Positions 16,740 to 24,332 of a stretch of DNA of 56,430 bases are shown here, in pieces; the first letter of the stretch is position 1, and the number at the start of each line of letters is the position of its first letter. The translations under genes and the position numbers were made by a program. The notes under the pieces are model-generated. The model saw only the letters and a program-made list of their open reading frames with translations, was not told the DNA's origin and did no database searches. Source of the stretch: an uncultured Clostridia bacterium (lineage in GTDB: Bacteria > Bacillota > Clostridia > Oscillospirales > Acutalibacteraceae); the NCBI GenBank assembly GCA_946406145.1, contig CAMJJL010000006.1, positions 1-56,430 of the forward strand. The letters run 5' to 3'.

Positions 16740-16946
16740 ATGAATGACAATGCGAATCATATGCAAGCAGTCATTAATGCTCCGCTTGTACAGCAAGAAG
16801 AAAACAAACGCCGTGATAAAAGTGTTTCAATTGTCCCGAAGCCCCATACCATGATGATCGGAAATACAACCGTTCACCTCCGTTTCACTGACAGCGGCGA
16901 TCTCAACGCACGACTTGCGAACGCGTTCCATTCTATGCTGATATGA
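16740..16946 (+). CDS. Small transposon-associated protein (TnpW-like)
   Basis: 68 residues, with CAGGTGAT before the ATG. The C-terminal half (MMIGNTTVHLRFTDSGDLNARLANAF) resembles the conserved part of TnpW-family small proteins, which carry a (K/R)IGxTTYxVxxxFS core and lie beside TnpX-type serine recombinases in Clostridia elements. Its function is not established. It is followed directly by the recombinase on the same strand. Homology was judged by eye. Confidence 0.5.
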   Translation: MNDNANHMQAVINAPLVQQEENKRRDKSVSIVPKPHTMMIGNTTVHLRFTDSGDLNARLANAFHSMLI

Positions 16947-16993
16947 GATTGCCAATCATTCCCGATTGCTGTCCGTGCGGCAATGTGATATAC

Positions 16994-17008
16994 TTGAATC
17001 GGATTCAA
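16994..17008. promoter_or_regulatory. 15-bp palindrome overlapping the recombinase promoter region
   Basis: TTGAATC-G-GATTCAA, immediately before TGGTATACT (extended -10-like, 17011-17019). It overlaps the left 16-bp direct repeat. It may be an operator or recombinase-binding site. Confidence 0.5.
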
Positions 17009-17016
17009 GATGGTAT
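17001..17016. repeat. Left copy of 16-bp direct repeat (candidate attachment site)
   Basis: GGATTCAAGATGGTAT occurs here and, identically, at 19133-19148. The two copies bracket the serine recombinase and the orphan antitoxin (about 2.1 kb). Confidence 0.6.
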
Positions 17017-17076
17017 ACTGCCGCAGCGTGGGGAGCTTTGCTCCTCTCGCACAAACGAATGTTCAGGAGGTATACC

Positions 17077-18708
17077 ATGAGATATGATATTGATGAGCAG
17101 CCTGAGCAGATATTACGCATCTACAAGGCTGCTCTTTATATTCGCCTGTCCCGGGAGGACGGCGACAAGCCCGAGTCCGAATCCGTCGTCAACCAGAAGC
17201 GGATCCTCGACAGCTTTATCGCCGCTCAGCCTGATATCGAGCCCGTCGATTACTATGTGGACGACGGCTTCTCGGGCGCCAGCTTTGAGCGTCCTGCCTT
17301 CCTTCGCATGATGGCGGATATCTATTCGGAAAAAGTCAACTGCGTCATCGTCAAGGACAGCTCGAGGTTCGGCAGAAATGCCTCCGAGAGCGGCCGCTAT
17401 ATCGGTGAGCTTTTTCCGAGATTGCAGGTTCGCTTTATCGCCGTGAATGACCTGATCGACTCAGGGAAAAGCCGGAGTATCGCAAGCGACTTCCTCAATG
17501 TAGGATTTCGGGGTTTGATGAACGAATACTATGTAGCCGCGAATTCAGAGTCGATCCGTTCCACGCTGAACATGGAACGCAGGAAAGGCGAGTTCATCGG
17601 TTCGTTTGCCAAATTCGGCTATCAAAAGGATCCGTCCGACCATCACAAGCTGGTGATCGACGAGCCTGCTGCCGAGGTCGTGCGGATGATCTACAGTTGG
17701 TACCTGAGCGGCGTCGGCATCCGCGGTATCGTGCGCCGGCTGAACGAGCGCGGTCTCCCGAATCCCTCGACCTATAAGCGGATGAAGGGGCTGAATTTCA
17801 AGGCGCGCACCGTCGGTGATTCACGCCTGTGGTGCGACAAGACTGTCCGCCGCATTTTGCGTGATGAAATGTACATCGGCACGATGGTGCAGGGCAAAAA
17901 CAAAAAGATCAATTACAAGAGCAAAGCCATCCGCAGTTGTATGCCTGACGAATGGATTCGGGTGGAGGGTACACATGCTCCCATCATCGGCAAAGATGAT
18001 TTTGAGCGCGTGCAAAGGATGCTGCAAACAGGCGTCAAAGGCGCCGTGCAAAGCGGCAGCATCGACCTGTTCGCAGGGCTGCTGAAATGCGCCGACTGCG
18101 GTCATGCGCTGATCAAAAAGACGAATCATAATCCCGATAAGACCTATGTTTATTACCGCTGTTCCTCGCACTGCAAGTGCAAGACCGCCTGCACCGCACA
18201 CACCATCCGATATGAGCGGCTGTATTATTGTGTGCTGTACTGCATAAGGCAGATGGTGGACGCCGCGGTGAATGTCGACGAGGTACTCCTTCGGGTGAAA
18301 GAGAATCAGGTGAGAGCCTTGGATGACGGACTGAATCAACAGCTCAAGAAGCAGGAGCAGGAATTGGAGAAGGTTATACAGCGTATGGCGGATCTCTATC
18401 CCGATCTCAAGGACGGCGTCATCAACGCCGACCAGTATCGAATCATAAAGCGGAAGTATGAGCAGGCGCAGAGGGACTTGACCCAAAGCATCGAAAAGCT
18501 CAAAGTGTCTCTCGGTCAGGCGGATGATGATCACGTCGCGACCAACGACTTCATCGAGCATTTCAAAAAGCACGGCAATATCAAGAGCCTCACCCGTCCC
18601 ATCCTGACTGAGCTGATCGACAGGATCGTCGTCCATAAGGACGGCACGCTGGATATTGCCTTCAACTTCTGTGACGCGTTTGCAGGGATGCAGAAGCGAT
18701 CCGCATGA
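17077..18708 (+). CDS. Large serine recombinase (TnpX/integrase type)
   Basis: 543 residues. In-frame upstream codons from 16966 are excluded because CAGGAGG lies 6 bp before the ATG at 17077. The resolvase domain (about 15-165) has the nucleophile Ser25 in YIRLSRED, DDGFSGASFERP, and DSSRFGRN. A recombinase domain follows (about 190-330, with GxGIRGIVRRLNERG and WCDKTVRRILRDEMYIG). Next come a zinc ribbon (CADCGHAL and later Cys residues, near 370-400) and a coiled coil (about 440-500). It cuts and joins at attachment sites with a 2-bp crossover to integrate or excise an element. The full domain set appears intact. No cargo or conjugation genes accompany it here, so it seems to be a leftover or a minimal element. 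Confidence 0.93.
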   Translation: MRYDIDEQPEQILRIYKAALYIRLSREDGDKPESESVVNQKRILDSFIAAQPDIEPVDYYVDDGFSGASFERPAFLRMMADIYSEKVNCVIVKDSSRFGRNASESGRYIGELFPRLQVRFIAVNDLIDSGKSRSIASDFLNVGFRGLMNEYYVAANSESIRSTLNMERRKGEFIGSFAKFGYQKDPSDHHKLVIDEPAAEVVRMIYSWYLSGVGIRGIVRRLNERGLPNPSTYKRMKGLNFKARTVGDSRLWCDKTVRRILRDEMYIGTMVQGKNKKINYKSKAIRSCMPDEWIRVEGTHAPIIGKDDFERVQRMLQTGVKGAVQSGSIDLFAGLLKCADCGHALIKKTNHNPDKTYVYYRCSSHCKCKTACTAHTIRYERLYYCVLYCIRQMVDAAVNVDEVLLRVKENQVRALDDGLNQQLKKQEQELEKVIQRMADLYPDLKDGVINADQYRIIKRKYEQAQRDLTQSIEKLKVSLGQADDDHVATNDFIEHFKKHGNIKSLTRPILTELIDRIVVHKDGTLDIAFNFCDAFAGMQKRSA

Positions 18709-18722
18709 AAAATCAAAAGTTT

Positions 18723-18750
18723 AACCCTGCTGATATAGGTCAGCAGGGTT
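18723..18750 (+). terminator. Hairpin after the recombinase
   Basis: Arms AACCCTGCTGA (18723-18733) and TCAGCAGGGTT (18740-18750), 11 bp, perfect. The following run is only weakly T-rich. Probably terminates the recombinase transcript and, read from the other strand, that of the convergent antitoxin gene. Confidence 0.65.
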
Positions 18751-18777
18751 ATGTTATCAGTATATCAATTCGGTTAG

Positions 18778-19056
18778 CTAAAACTTCTCCCACCAATAAG
18801 GTTCAAAGGTGATTGTTCCGCTCGCCGCCTTCCGCGCGGCCTTGATCTGATCGGTGAGCAGGTCGTTTTTATCGTTATCCTTCGGTATCGTGTACGCTTC
18901 ATCCAGCCGTACGATCGCATACGCGGGGCGGTTGTGTTGGGTGATGATGGCAGGGGAGAGTTCGTGAGCGATCTTCAACGCTTCTTTGAGTTGTTCTTTC
19001 AGGTGTTCGATCGGGAACAGTGTTTTTGAATTGATGGTGAGTTTTGTTTCGGGCAT
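18778..19056 (-). CDS. Orphan Phd/YefM-like antitoxin
   Basis: 92 residues. Start chosen at MPETK because AAAGGA lies 7-8 bp upstream on this strand; a longer frame to 19113 lacks such a site. The middle (SPAIITQHNRPAYAIVRLDEAY) matches the core of Phd/YefM antitoxins, where a strand of the type P-x-x-I-T-x-x-G-x-P-x-A-x-(I/L)-(I/V) precedes L-x-x-Y. The C-terminus would wrap the toxin. No RelE, Doc or other toxin gene lies on either side, so it is either orphaned or acts only as a repressor. It lies between the two 16-bp repeats that flank the recombinase. Confidence 0.5.
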   Translation of the reverse strand: MPETKLTINSKTLFPIEHLKEQLKEALKIAHELSPAIITQHNRPAYAIVRLDEAYTIPKDNDKNDLLTDQIKAARKAASGTITFEPYWWEKF

Positions 19057-19132
19057 GGTGAATTTCCTTTCTGAATATGAGTTTTTCGTCAGTCCGAGGG
19101 CGCGGAGTTGCACCTCCTCTCAATTGGATTTT

Positions 19133-19148
19133 GGATTCAAGATGGTAT
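19133..19148. repeat. Right copy of 16-bp direct repeat (candidate attachment site)
   Basis: Identical to 17001-17016. It abuts a MITE-like repeat (19151) and lies 200 bp before the broken spoVAD. Confidence 0.6.
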
Positions 19149-19150
19149 TA

Positions 19151-19304
19151 GCCTCCCTTTCCTAAGGGAGGTGGCACGAAGTGCCGGAGGGTTGCCACAT
19201 ATCAATTGTTATTGCGAGGTGTTTATGCCGTGGCAATTTCAACCGATGAATCATCCTCAACCCTCAGTCAGCTTACGCTGACAGCTCCCTTAGGAAAGGG
19301 AGCC
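19151..19304. mobile_element. MITE-like palindromic repeat, 'CTCCCTTT' family
   Basis: Terminal inverted repeats of about 20 bp (GCCTCCCTTTCCTAAGGGAG and its complement at the right end), each itself a hairpin, flanked by TTA on both sides (possible target duplication). Its centre (about 19207-19247) contains a copy of the unrelated GTCATTGCGA-type repeat, so the elements are nested. Confidence 0.75.
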
Positions 19305-19346
19305 TTATTTTTCTCCGCAGCCCTCGGATTTGTTCCCAGTATACCA

Positions 19347-19736
19347 CTATCACCTGCTGCGGCGGACACCATCTATCGCTATCTGAGCGCGTCCGAGAGC
19401 GAGGTGCAGGATTATGATATGATCTTTACCGGCGATCTCGGTCGGGTCGGTTCAAGATTACTGCATGACCTGCTCGGTGAGAAAGGCGTCGAGCTCGGTG
19501 AGCGACACAGCGATTGCGGCGTAATGATCTTTGATGAGGATCAGGACGTCCACGCCGGCGGATCTGGCTGCGGTTGCTGTGCTTCGGTGCTATGCGGTTA
19601 TATCCTCGACAAAATGCGCGACGGCGCTTTCCGTAATATTCTTTTTGTGCCGACGGGCGCGCTGCTCAGTCCCACCACCGTCATGCAAAAGCAGACGATC
19701 CCCTCCATCGCCCATCTGATCAATATCCGAATATAA
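19347..19736 (+). pseudogene. spoVAD: 3' fragment of spoVAD (stage V sporulation protein AD)
   Basis: About 130 residues match the C-terminal part of SpoVAD, a thiolase-like protein that binds dipicolinic acid for uptake into spores. The matching segments are SPAAADTIYRY, DMIFTGDLGRVG, DCGVMIFDEDQDVHAGGSGCGC and FVPTGALLSPTT. A full SpoVAD is about 340 residues; the first 60% is missing and the frame upstream runs into a MITE-like repeat. No spoVAC, spoVAE or ribosome binding site is present. The fragment ends at a terminator shared with nfo. It was probably cut by the recombinase element or the MITE. Confidence 0.85.
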
Positions 19737-19769
19737 AAAGAGAGTAGTTTTACGCTACTCTCTCTTTTT
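19735..19769. terminator. Bidirectional terminator between spoVAD remnant and nfo
   Basis: AAAAAGAGAGTAG (19735-19747) pairs with CTACTCTCTCTTTTT (19755-19769). T-runs lie on both sides. The stop codon of nfo lies inside the stem. Confidence 0.85.
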
Positions 19770-20618
19770 TATATCCCATTCGGATGATGATTCCATCCAT
19801 CCTTTGACTGTCCTGATCTCCGCGATGTAGCCGGCGTCATCGTTGGGCGTTTCAAGGATGAAGGGCTTGTTTTGCAGTGCAGGATGCAGGGCGATCCGCT
19901 TCATCGCTTCCATGCCGATAAAGCCCTGACCGAGCTTCTCGTGCCGATCCTTATGCGCGCCGCAGGGATTCTTGCTGTCATTGAAGTGAACAGCATTCAG
20001 CTTGTCCAGTCCGATCACATCGTCGAAATGCTGCAATACGCCGTCGAGATTGTTTGCGATATCATAGCCTGCGTCCCAGACATGGCAGGTGTCAAAGCAC
20101 ACCCCGACCTTGTCCCTCAGCTCCACACGATCAATGATCGCTTTGAGCTCCTCAAAGCTCCTGCCCATCTCCGTACCCTTGCCTGCCATTGTTTCCAGCA
20201 GGACGGTCGTTCGCATCTCAGGGAAGAGGACGCCGTTGAGCGCCTCCGCGATCAGCTCGATCCCCTTTTCAGCGCCCTGCCCCGTGTGCGCACCGGGATG
20301 AAAATTATAGTATTGATGCGGAAAGTATTCCATCCGTCGGATATCCTGCTCCAGCATATCCAGTCCGTTGAGTCGGGTGGATTCCTTTGCGGCGCACAGG
20401 TTCATGGTGTAGCTGCCGTGGGCGACGAGCTTGCCGAAATGCTGTTCCTCGAGCAGCGTATTCAGCGCCGCCGCATCCTCGGGGATGATGTCCTTTGACC
20501 TCCCTCCGTGCGGATTGCGCGTGAAATAGGCAAAGGTATTACCGCCGAAACCGCACATGGTCTTACCCATCGCCTCATAGCCGTTGGTCACACTCAGGTG
20601 ACATCCGATGCATATCAT
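19755..20618 (-). CDS. nfo: Endonuclease IV (AP endonuclease)
   Basis: 287 residues, the usual length for Nfo. It cleaves DNA 5' of abasic sites in base excision repair and binds three zinc ions in a TIM barrel. Visible metal-ligand motifs include GCHLS at the start, HGSYTMNL, YNFHPGAH (residues about 105-112), ETMAGKG, CFDTCHVWDAGYD, HFNDSKNPCGAHKDRHE and ETPN. It is transcribed alone from a promoter at 20650-20678. Its stop codon lies in a shared hairpin terminator. Confidence 0.95.
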   Translation of the reverse strand: MICIGCHLSVTNGYEAMGKTMCGFGGNTFAYFTRNPHGGRSKDIIPEDAAALNTLLEEQHFGKLVAHGSYTMNLCAAKESTRLNGLDMLEQDIRRMEYFPHQYYNFHPGAHTGQGAEKGIELIAEALNGVLFPEMRTTVLLETMAGKGTEMGRSFEELKAIIDRVELRDKVGVCFDTCHVWDAGYDIANNLDGVLQHFDDVIGLDKLNAVHFNDSKNPCGAHKDRHEKLGQGFIGMEAMKRIALHPALQNKPFILETPNDDAGYIAEIRTVKGWMESSSEWDIKKRE

Positions 20619-20649
20619 AGCGTTCTCCTGTCAAGTTGATGATATAAGA

Positions 20650-20678
20650 ATTATACCATGAAAACGACAAAAAGTCAC
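20650..20678 (-). promoter_or_regulatory. Promoter of nfo
   Basis: On the minus strand: GTGACT (20673-20678), 17 bp, TATAAT (20650-20655) preceded by TGG (extended -10). Confidence 0.65.
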
Positions 20679-20755
20679 CCCTCATATAGATAGGATGAGG
20701 CAGAGCATTTGTTTGAAAAAACTACGATTTCATTTGTGAAAAACCGCCGTTTATA

Positions 20756-20784
20756 TTGCATTTGCTTTCATACTGTGCTAAGAT
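20756..20784 (+). promoter_or_regulatory. Promoter of the LRR-dockerin gene
   Basis: TTGCAT (20756-20761), 17 bp, TAAGAT (20779-20784) with TGC before it (extended -10). It leaves a leader of about 95 bases before the ATG at 20887. Confidence 0.6.
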
Positions 20785-20886
20785 AAAGCTGCCAACTGTT
20801 CTCCGAAAATGAGAACTAACGTGAATGTATCTTGATTCATCCCGAGGATCGTTCCGAAGGATGGCAAAACGAATGAGGCGGAAAAC

Positions 20887-22479
20887 ATGAGGAATCATAC
20901 AAAGATCATCAGCCTGATATTATCGCTGATCATGGTGCTGAGCGTATTTTCCATCGTGCCGTTCAGTGCTGTGGCGGCTGAGGCAGACAGCGCCGTGACC
21001 GGCGCCAAAAGCGGCAAGACCGGCGAATGCACATGGACGCTCGACGGCACCGTGCTGACCATCAGCGGTAACGGCGAAATTGCAGATTATTATTATTGGG
21101 ATCAAAAGCTTCCGTGGGGAACCGATATCACCGAGGTTATTCTGTCAGACGGCGTCACGAAAATCGGCGGCGCTGCGTTTGCGGAATGTACAAAGCTGAC
21201 GAGCGTCACGATCGGTAACTCGGTCACGAGTATCGGCTTCGAGGCGTTTTACGGCTGTACGGGACTGACGAGCGTCACGATCGGTAACTCGGTTTCGAAT
21301 ATCGAACAGAGTGTGTTTAAAAACTGCACGAACCTGAAGAGTATATCGATATCACCGGATAACAGTGTTTATGATTCCCGTGACAACTGTAACGCGATCA
21401 TTGAAACAAAAACAAATCAACTGATTGTTGGATGTCAGAAGACAAAGATCCCCGACTCGGTCACGAGTATCGGCAGCTCTGCGTTTTACGGCTGTACGGG
21501 ATTGACGAGCGTCAATATCCCCGATTCGGTCACGAGTATCGGCGAGGGTGCGTTTTCCGACTGCACGGGGCTGACGAGCGTCACGTTCCCCGAATCCGTC
21601 AGGAGTATCAGGAAGGAAGCGTTTTACAACTGTACGGGACTGACGAGTATCACGTTCCCCGAATCGGTGACGCATATCGGCGAGTTTGCTTTTTTCGGCT
21701 GTACGGGGCTGACGAGCGTCACGATCCCCGAATCGGTGACGTATATCGGCTGCTCTGCGTTTTCCGGCTGTCCGGGAGTGACGAGTATATCGGTATCAAA
21801 GTATAACAGCTATTATGATTCCCGTGACAACTGTAACGCGATCATTGAAATAAGAACAAAAAAACTGATTGTTGGATGTCAGAATACAAAGATCCCCGGC
21901 ACGGTCACGACTATCGACTGGTATGCGTTTTTCAACTGTACGGGGCTGACGAGCATCCATATCCCCGACTCGGTCACGTTTATCGATGAACACGCGTTTT
22001 GCGGCTGTACGGGACTGACGAGCGTCAATATCCCCGAATCGGTCACGATTATCGGAGAGAGGGCGTTTTCCGGCTGTACGGGACTGATGAGCGTCACGAT
22101 CCCCGAAACGGTCACGCGTATTGACAGTTCAGCATTTGGCTATTATGTAGAAAACCATTTATCAACTAAAATTGACGGATTTACTATCTACGGCTATCCG
22201 GGCTCTGCTGCCGAGAAATATGCCAAATATAACGGCTTTACCTTTATCACGCTCGGTGACGTTCCCGAGCCGAAGGTCGGCGACGCGGACGGTGACGGGC
22301 AGATCACGGTGAAGGACGTCACCGAGGTACAGTTCTATCTCTCGAACACGAGAACCAAGTCGGATGAAGCGATCTTGATGTTCGCCGACGTGGATAAAAA
22401 CGGCCGTCTCGAGGTCATCGATACAACATGGCTCCAACGCTATCTGGCGAAGATGGAGATCCCCTACGAGATCGGATAA
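20887..22479 (+). CDS. Secreted BspA-type leucine-rich-repeat protein with C-terminal dockerin
   Basis: 530 residues. A signal peptide (about 1-31, hydrophobic core then AVAAEA) is followed by a short domain (CTWTLDGTVLTISG). Next come about ten LRR_5 (Treponema pallidum/BspA) repeats with the unit G-C-T-G-L-T-S-V-x-I-P-x-S-V-T-x-I-G. Two longer copies (SISPDNSVYDSRDNCNAI and its homologue about 150 residues later) show internal duplication. Residues about 462-530 form a type I dockerin with two calcium-binding repeats (DADGDGQITVKDV and ADVDKNGRLEVIDTTWL). Family knowledge: the dockerin docks onto a cohesin on a scaffoldin or cell surface, and BspA repeats bind host or partner proteins. The DNA repeats make this gene prone to recombination. 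Monocistronic: promoter before, terminator after. Confidence 0.93.
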   Translation: MRNHTKIISLILSLIMVLSVFSIVPFSAVAAEADSAVTGAKSGKTGECTWTLDGTVLTISGNGEIADYYYWDQKLPWGTDITEVILSDGVTKIGGAAFAECTKLTSVTIGNSVTSIGFEAFYGCTGLTSVTIGNSVSNIEQSVFKNCTNLKSISISPDNSVYDSRDNCNAIIETKTNQLIVGCQKTKIPDSVTSIGSSAFYGCTGLTSVNIPDSVTSIGEGAFSDCTGLTSVTFPESVRSIRKEAFYNCTGLTSITFPESVTHIGEFAFFGCTGLTSVTIPESVTYIGCSAFSGCPGVTSISVSKYNSYYDSRDNCNAIIEIRTKKLIVGCQNTKIPGTVTTIDWYAFFNCTGLTSIHIPDSVTFIDEHAFCGCTGLTSVNIPESVTIIGERAFSGCTGLMSVTIPETVTRIDSSAFGYYVENHLSTKIDGFTIYGYPGSAAEKYAKYNGFTFITLGDVPEPKVGDADGDGQITVKDVTEVQFYLSNTRTKSDEAILMFADVDKNGRLEVIDTTWLQRYLAKMEIPYEIG

Positions 22480-22494
22480 AAGAGAAGATAACGA

Positions 22495-22527
22495 CAGCAC
22501 CGCTTCATAGGAGGCGGTGCTGTTTTT
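22495..22527 (+). terminator. Terminator of the LRR-dockerin gene
   Basis: CAGCACCGC (22495-22503) pairs with GCGGTGCTG (22514-22522), followed by T5. Confidence 0.85.
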
Positions 22528-22609
22528 GCTTGTGGGACATGTGCGTCTTTCGACGGGAGCAAACACGTGTGTTACATCCCCTGCGATTGTGCTGCGGCGT
22601 TGGGAGATA

Positions 22610-22640
22610 ACAAAAGCCGCCGTCCTGCGGACAGCGGCTT
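22610..22640 (-). terminator. Terminator of fba (minus strand)
   Basis: AAGCCGC (22614-22620) pairs with GCGGCTT (22634-22640). Read on the minus strand the stem ends in TTTTG. It lies about 80 bp past the fba stop codon. Confidence 0.65.
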
Positions 22641-22659
22641 GATGTTCATATGATGATTT

Positions 22660-22712
22660 GGTTGAGATTGCCACAGCTCCTTGAATGCGTGTTCAGGGAG
22701 CTTCGCAATGAC
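22660..22712 (-). repeat. GTCATTGCGA-type dispersed repeat
   Basis: On the minus strand it starts GTCATTGCGAAG and ends GGCAATCTCAACC, as do the copies at 27873, 35761, 37380, 42919 and 47118. It lies in the 3' untranslated region of fba. Confidence 0.7.
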
Positions 22713-22720
22713 AAGTTAAA

Positions 22721-23587
22721 TTACGCCTTGCCGACGGAGCCGAAGATCTCCATCTTCTCCTTGACCTTCTCCTTGATCGCCTCGGTACCGGGAGCGAGCA
22801 GCTTTCTCGGGTCAAAGCCCTTGCCCTCTTTATCCTTGCCTGCTTCGATGTACTTGCGGGTCGCCTCAGCGAATACGAGCTGGCACTCGGTGTTGACGTT
22901 GATCTTGCTGACGCCCAGCGCGATCGCCTTCTTGATCATGTCATCCGGGATACCGGTACCGCCGTGGAGTACGAGCGGCATCTCGCCGGTCTTTTCCTGA
23001 ATCGCGTCGAGAGTCTCAAAGGACAGACCCGGCCAGTTCTCGGGATATACGCCGTGGATGTTGCCGATACCTGCTGCGAGCATGGTGACGCCGAGATCGG
23101 CGATCATCTTGCACTCTTCGGGATCTGCGCATTCGCCCATGCCGACGACGCCGTCTTCCTCGCCGCCGATGGAGCCGACCTCTGCCTCGATGGAGAGTCC
23201 GAGATCGTTACAAATGCCGACGAGCTCCTTGGTCTTAGCAAAGTTCTCTTCGATCGGATAGTGAGAGCCGTCGAACATGATGGACGAGAAACCTGCCTCG
23301 ATGCACTTCTTTGCGCCTTCATAGGAGCCGTGGTCGAGGTGGAGCGCTACGGGAACGGTGATGCCGAGCTCTTCGATCATCGCGGTGACCATACCGACGA
23401 CGGTCTTGTAGCCGCACATATACTTACCTGCGCCCTCGGATACGCCGAGGATGACAGGGGACTTGAGCTCCTCAGCGGTCAGCAGGATCGCCTTGGTCCA
23501 CTCGAGGTTGTTGATGTTGAACTGACCGACAGCATAGTGACCGGCCTTAGCTTTGGTGAGCATTTCTTTCGCGTTAACTAATGGCAT
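22721..23587 (-). CDS. fba: Class II fructose-1,6-bisphosphate aldolase
   Basis: 288 residues. Start at MPLVNAKEM, preceded by GGAGGAATTATT; a longer frame to 23623 has no such site. This zinc enzyme splits fructose-1,6-bisphosphate into dihydroxyacetone phosphate and glyceraldehyde-3-phosphate in glycolysis. Visible features are GQFNINNLEW near the start, HLDHGS with zinc-binding His, EAEVGSIGG (metal-ligand loop), GNIHGVYP, and LHGGTGIPD with NVNTE (phosphate-binding site). It is a lone gene with its own promoter at 23637-23665. Confidence 0.95.
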   Translation of the reverse strand: MPLVNAKEMLTKAKAGHYAVGQFNINNLEWTKAILLTAEELKSPVILGVSEGAGKYMCGYKTVVGMVTAMIEELGITVPVALHLDHGSYEGAKKCIEAGFSSIMFDGSHYPIEENFAKTKELVGICNDLGLSIEAEVGSIGGEEDGVVGMGECADPEECKMIADLGVTMLAAGIGNIHGVYPENWPGLSFETLDAIQEKTGEMPLVLHGGTGIPDDMIKKAIALGVSKINVNTECQLVFAEATRKYIEAGKDKEGKGFDPRKLLAPGTEAIKEKVKEKMEIFGSVGKA

Positions 23588-23636
23588 AATAATTCCTCCC
23601 TGTATGTTTTGTATAAAACACAATTAGTTACAATTC

Positions 23637-23665
23637 ATTATATCATCATTTTGTGCAATTCGCAA
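23637..23665 (-). promoter_or_regulatory. Promoter of fba
   Basis: On the minus strand: TTGCGA (23660-23665), 17 bp, TATAAT (23637-23642). Confidence 0.7.
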
Positions 23666-23707
23666 TACGTAAAAAGAAAATAATCACAAAATAATCATTT
23701 GTTTTGG

Positions 23708-23736
23708 TTGATTCCGGCGGCGGTATGGATTATAAT
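23708..23736 (+). promoter_or_regulatory. Promoter of the MIF-like gene
   Basis: TTGATT (23708-23713), 17 bp, TATAAT (23731-23736). Divergent from the fba promoter. Confidence 0.7.
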
Positions 23737-23790
23737 AAGGAGGTCAAGGGAGCCTTGGAAATGAATCTGCTATATCAAAGGAGGTACACC

Positions 23791-24132
23791 ATGCCTTTTA
23801 TCAACGCGAAGTTTTCAACACCCGTATCCCCCGACAAGGAGCTCGCGCTCAAGAGCGCCTTGGGTGAGGCGATCACCCTTCTGGGCAAATCCGAGCGCTA
23901 CCTGATGGTCGAGATCTCGGATAACTGCCGTCTGTATTTCGGTTGCAAGAATGACGCTCCGATCGCGTTCTTCGACGTCAGCCTGCTCCACTCGGCACCC
24001 AAAGAGAGCTATGAGTCGCTTACTTCGAGGCTCTGTGAGATCGCTAAGGATGTGATGGGCGTCGACGGCGGCAACGTCTATGTCAAGTTCGAAGAAACCG
24101 AGAATTGGGGATATAACGGGTTTATGTTTTAA
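23791..24132 (+). CDS. MIF-like tautomerase
   Basis: 113 residues, the size of mammalian macrophage migration inhibitory factor. The start at MPFINAKFS is fixed by AAAGGAGG, with ATG 7-8 bp downstream, and puts the catalytic N-terminal proline next to the initiator Met, as the family requires. The rest follows MIF order: ERYLMVEISD, FGCKNDAPIAFFDV, SLLHSAPKESYESLTSRLC, VYVKFEETENWGYNGFMF (compare VYINY...NVGWN in MIF). Family knowledge: it folds as a trimer and tautomerises phenylpyruvate-like ketones. The physiological substrate in bacteria is unknown. No secretion signal. A MITE separates it from ddl. Confidence 0.9.
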   Translation: MPFINAKFSTPVSPDKELALKSALGEAITLLGKSERYLMVEISDNCRLYFGCKNDAPIAFFDVSLLHSAPKESYESLTSRLCEIAKDVMGVDGGNVYVKFEETENWGYNGFMF

Positions 24133-24136
24133 CTAA

Positions 24137-24315
24137 GCCTTCCCCTTGAGGGGAAGGTGGGCTTTACGACTCAATGGAGTCGTAAAGGTCGGATGAGGTG
24201 GAAGCCTATCCGACCTATCGAAAAATCGGATGGAGTGGAAAAGTTTCCACCACATCCGTCACCGCCTGACAAGCGTGTCCGGTCGGCGGCGACACCTTCC
24301 CCTCAAGGGGAAGGC
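24137..24315. mobile_element. MITE-like palindromic repeat, 'CCTTCCCC' family
   Basis: Terminal inverted repeats GCCTTCCCCTTGAGGGGAAG and CTTCCCCTCAAGGGGAAGGC, each a hairpin, with further internal hairpins (CGACTC...GAGTCG). It fills the gap between the MIF-like stop and the AAGGAGG of ddl. Confidence 0.8.
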
Positions 24316-24332
24316 TATAAGGAGGTATTATT

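Noticed and set aside
19206..19346. Upstream extension of the spoVAD fragment as an intact small gene
   Set aside because: This part of the frame is read through the MITE and its nested repeat and has no ribosome binding site.
18778..19736. Complete toxin-antitoxin pair
   Set aside because: The gene next to the antitoxin is a spoVAD fragment, and no toxin fold was recognised on either side.
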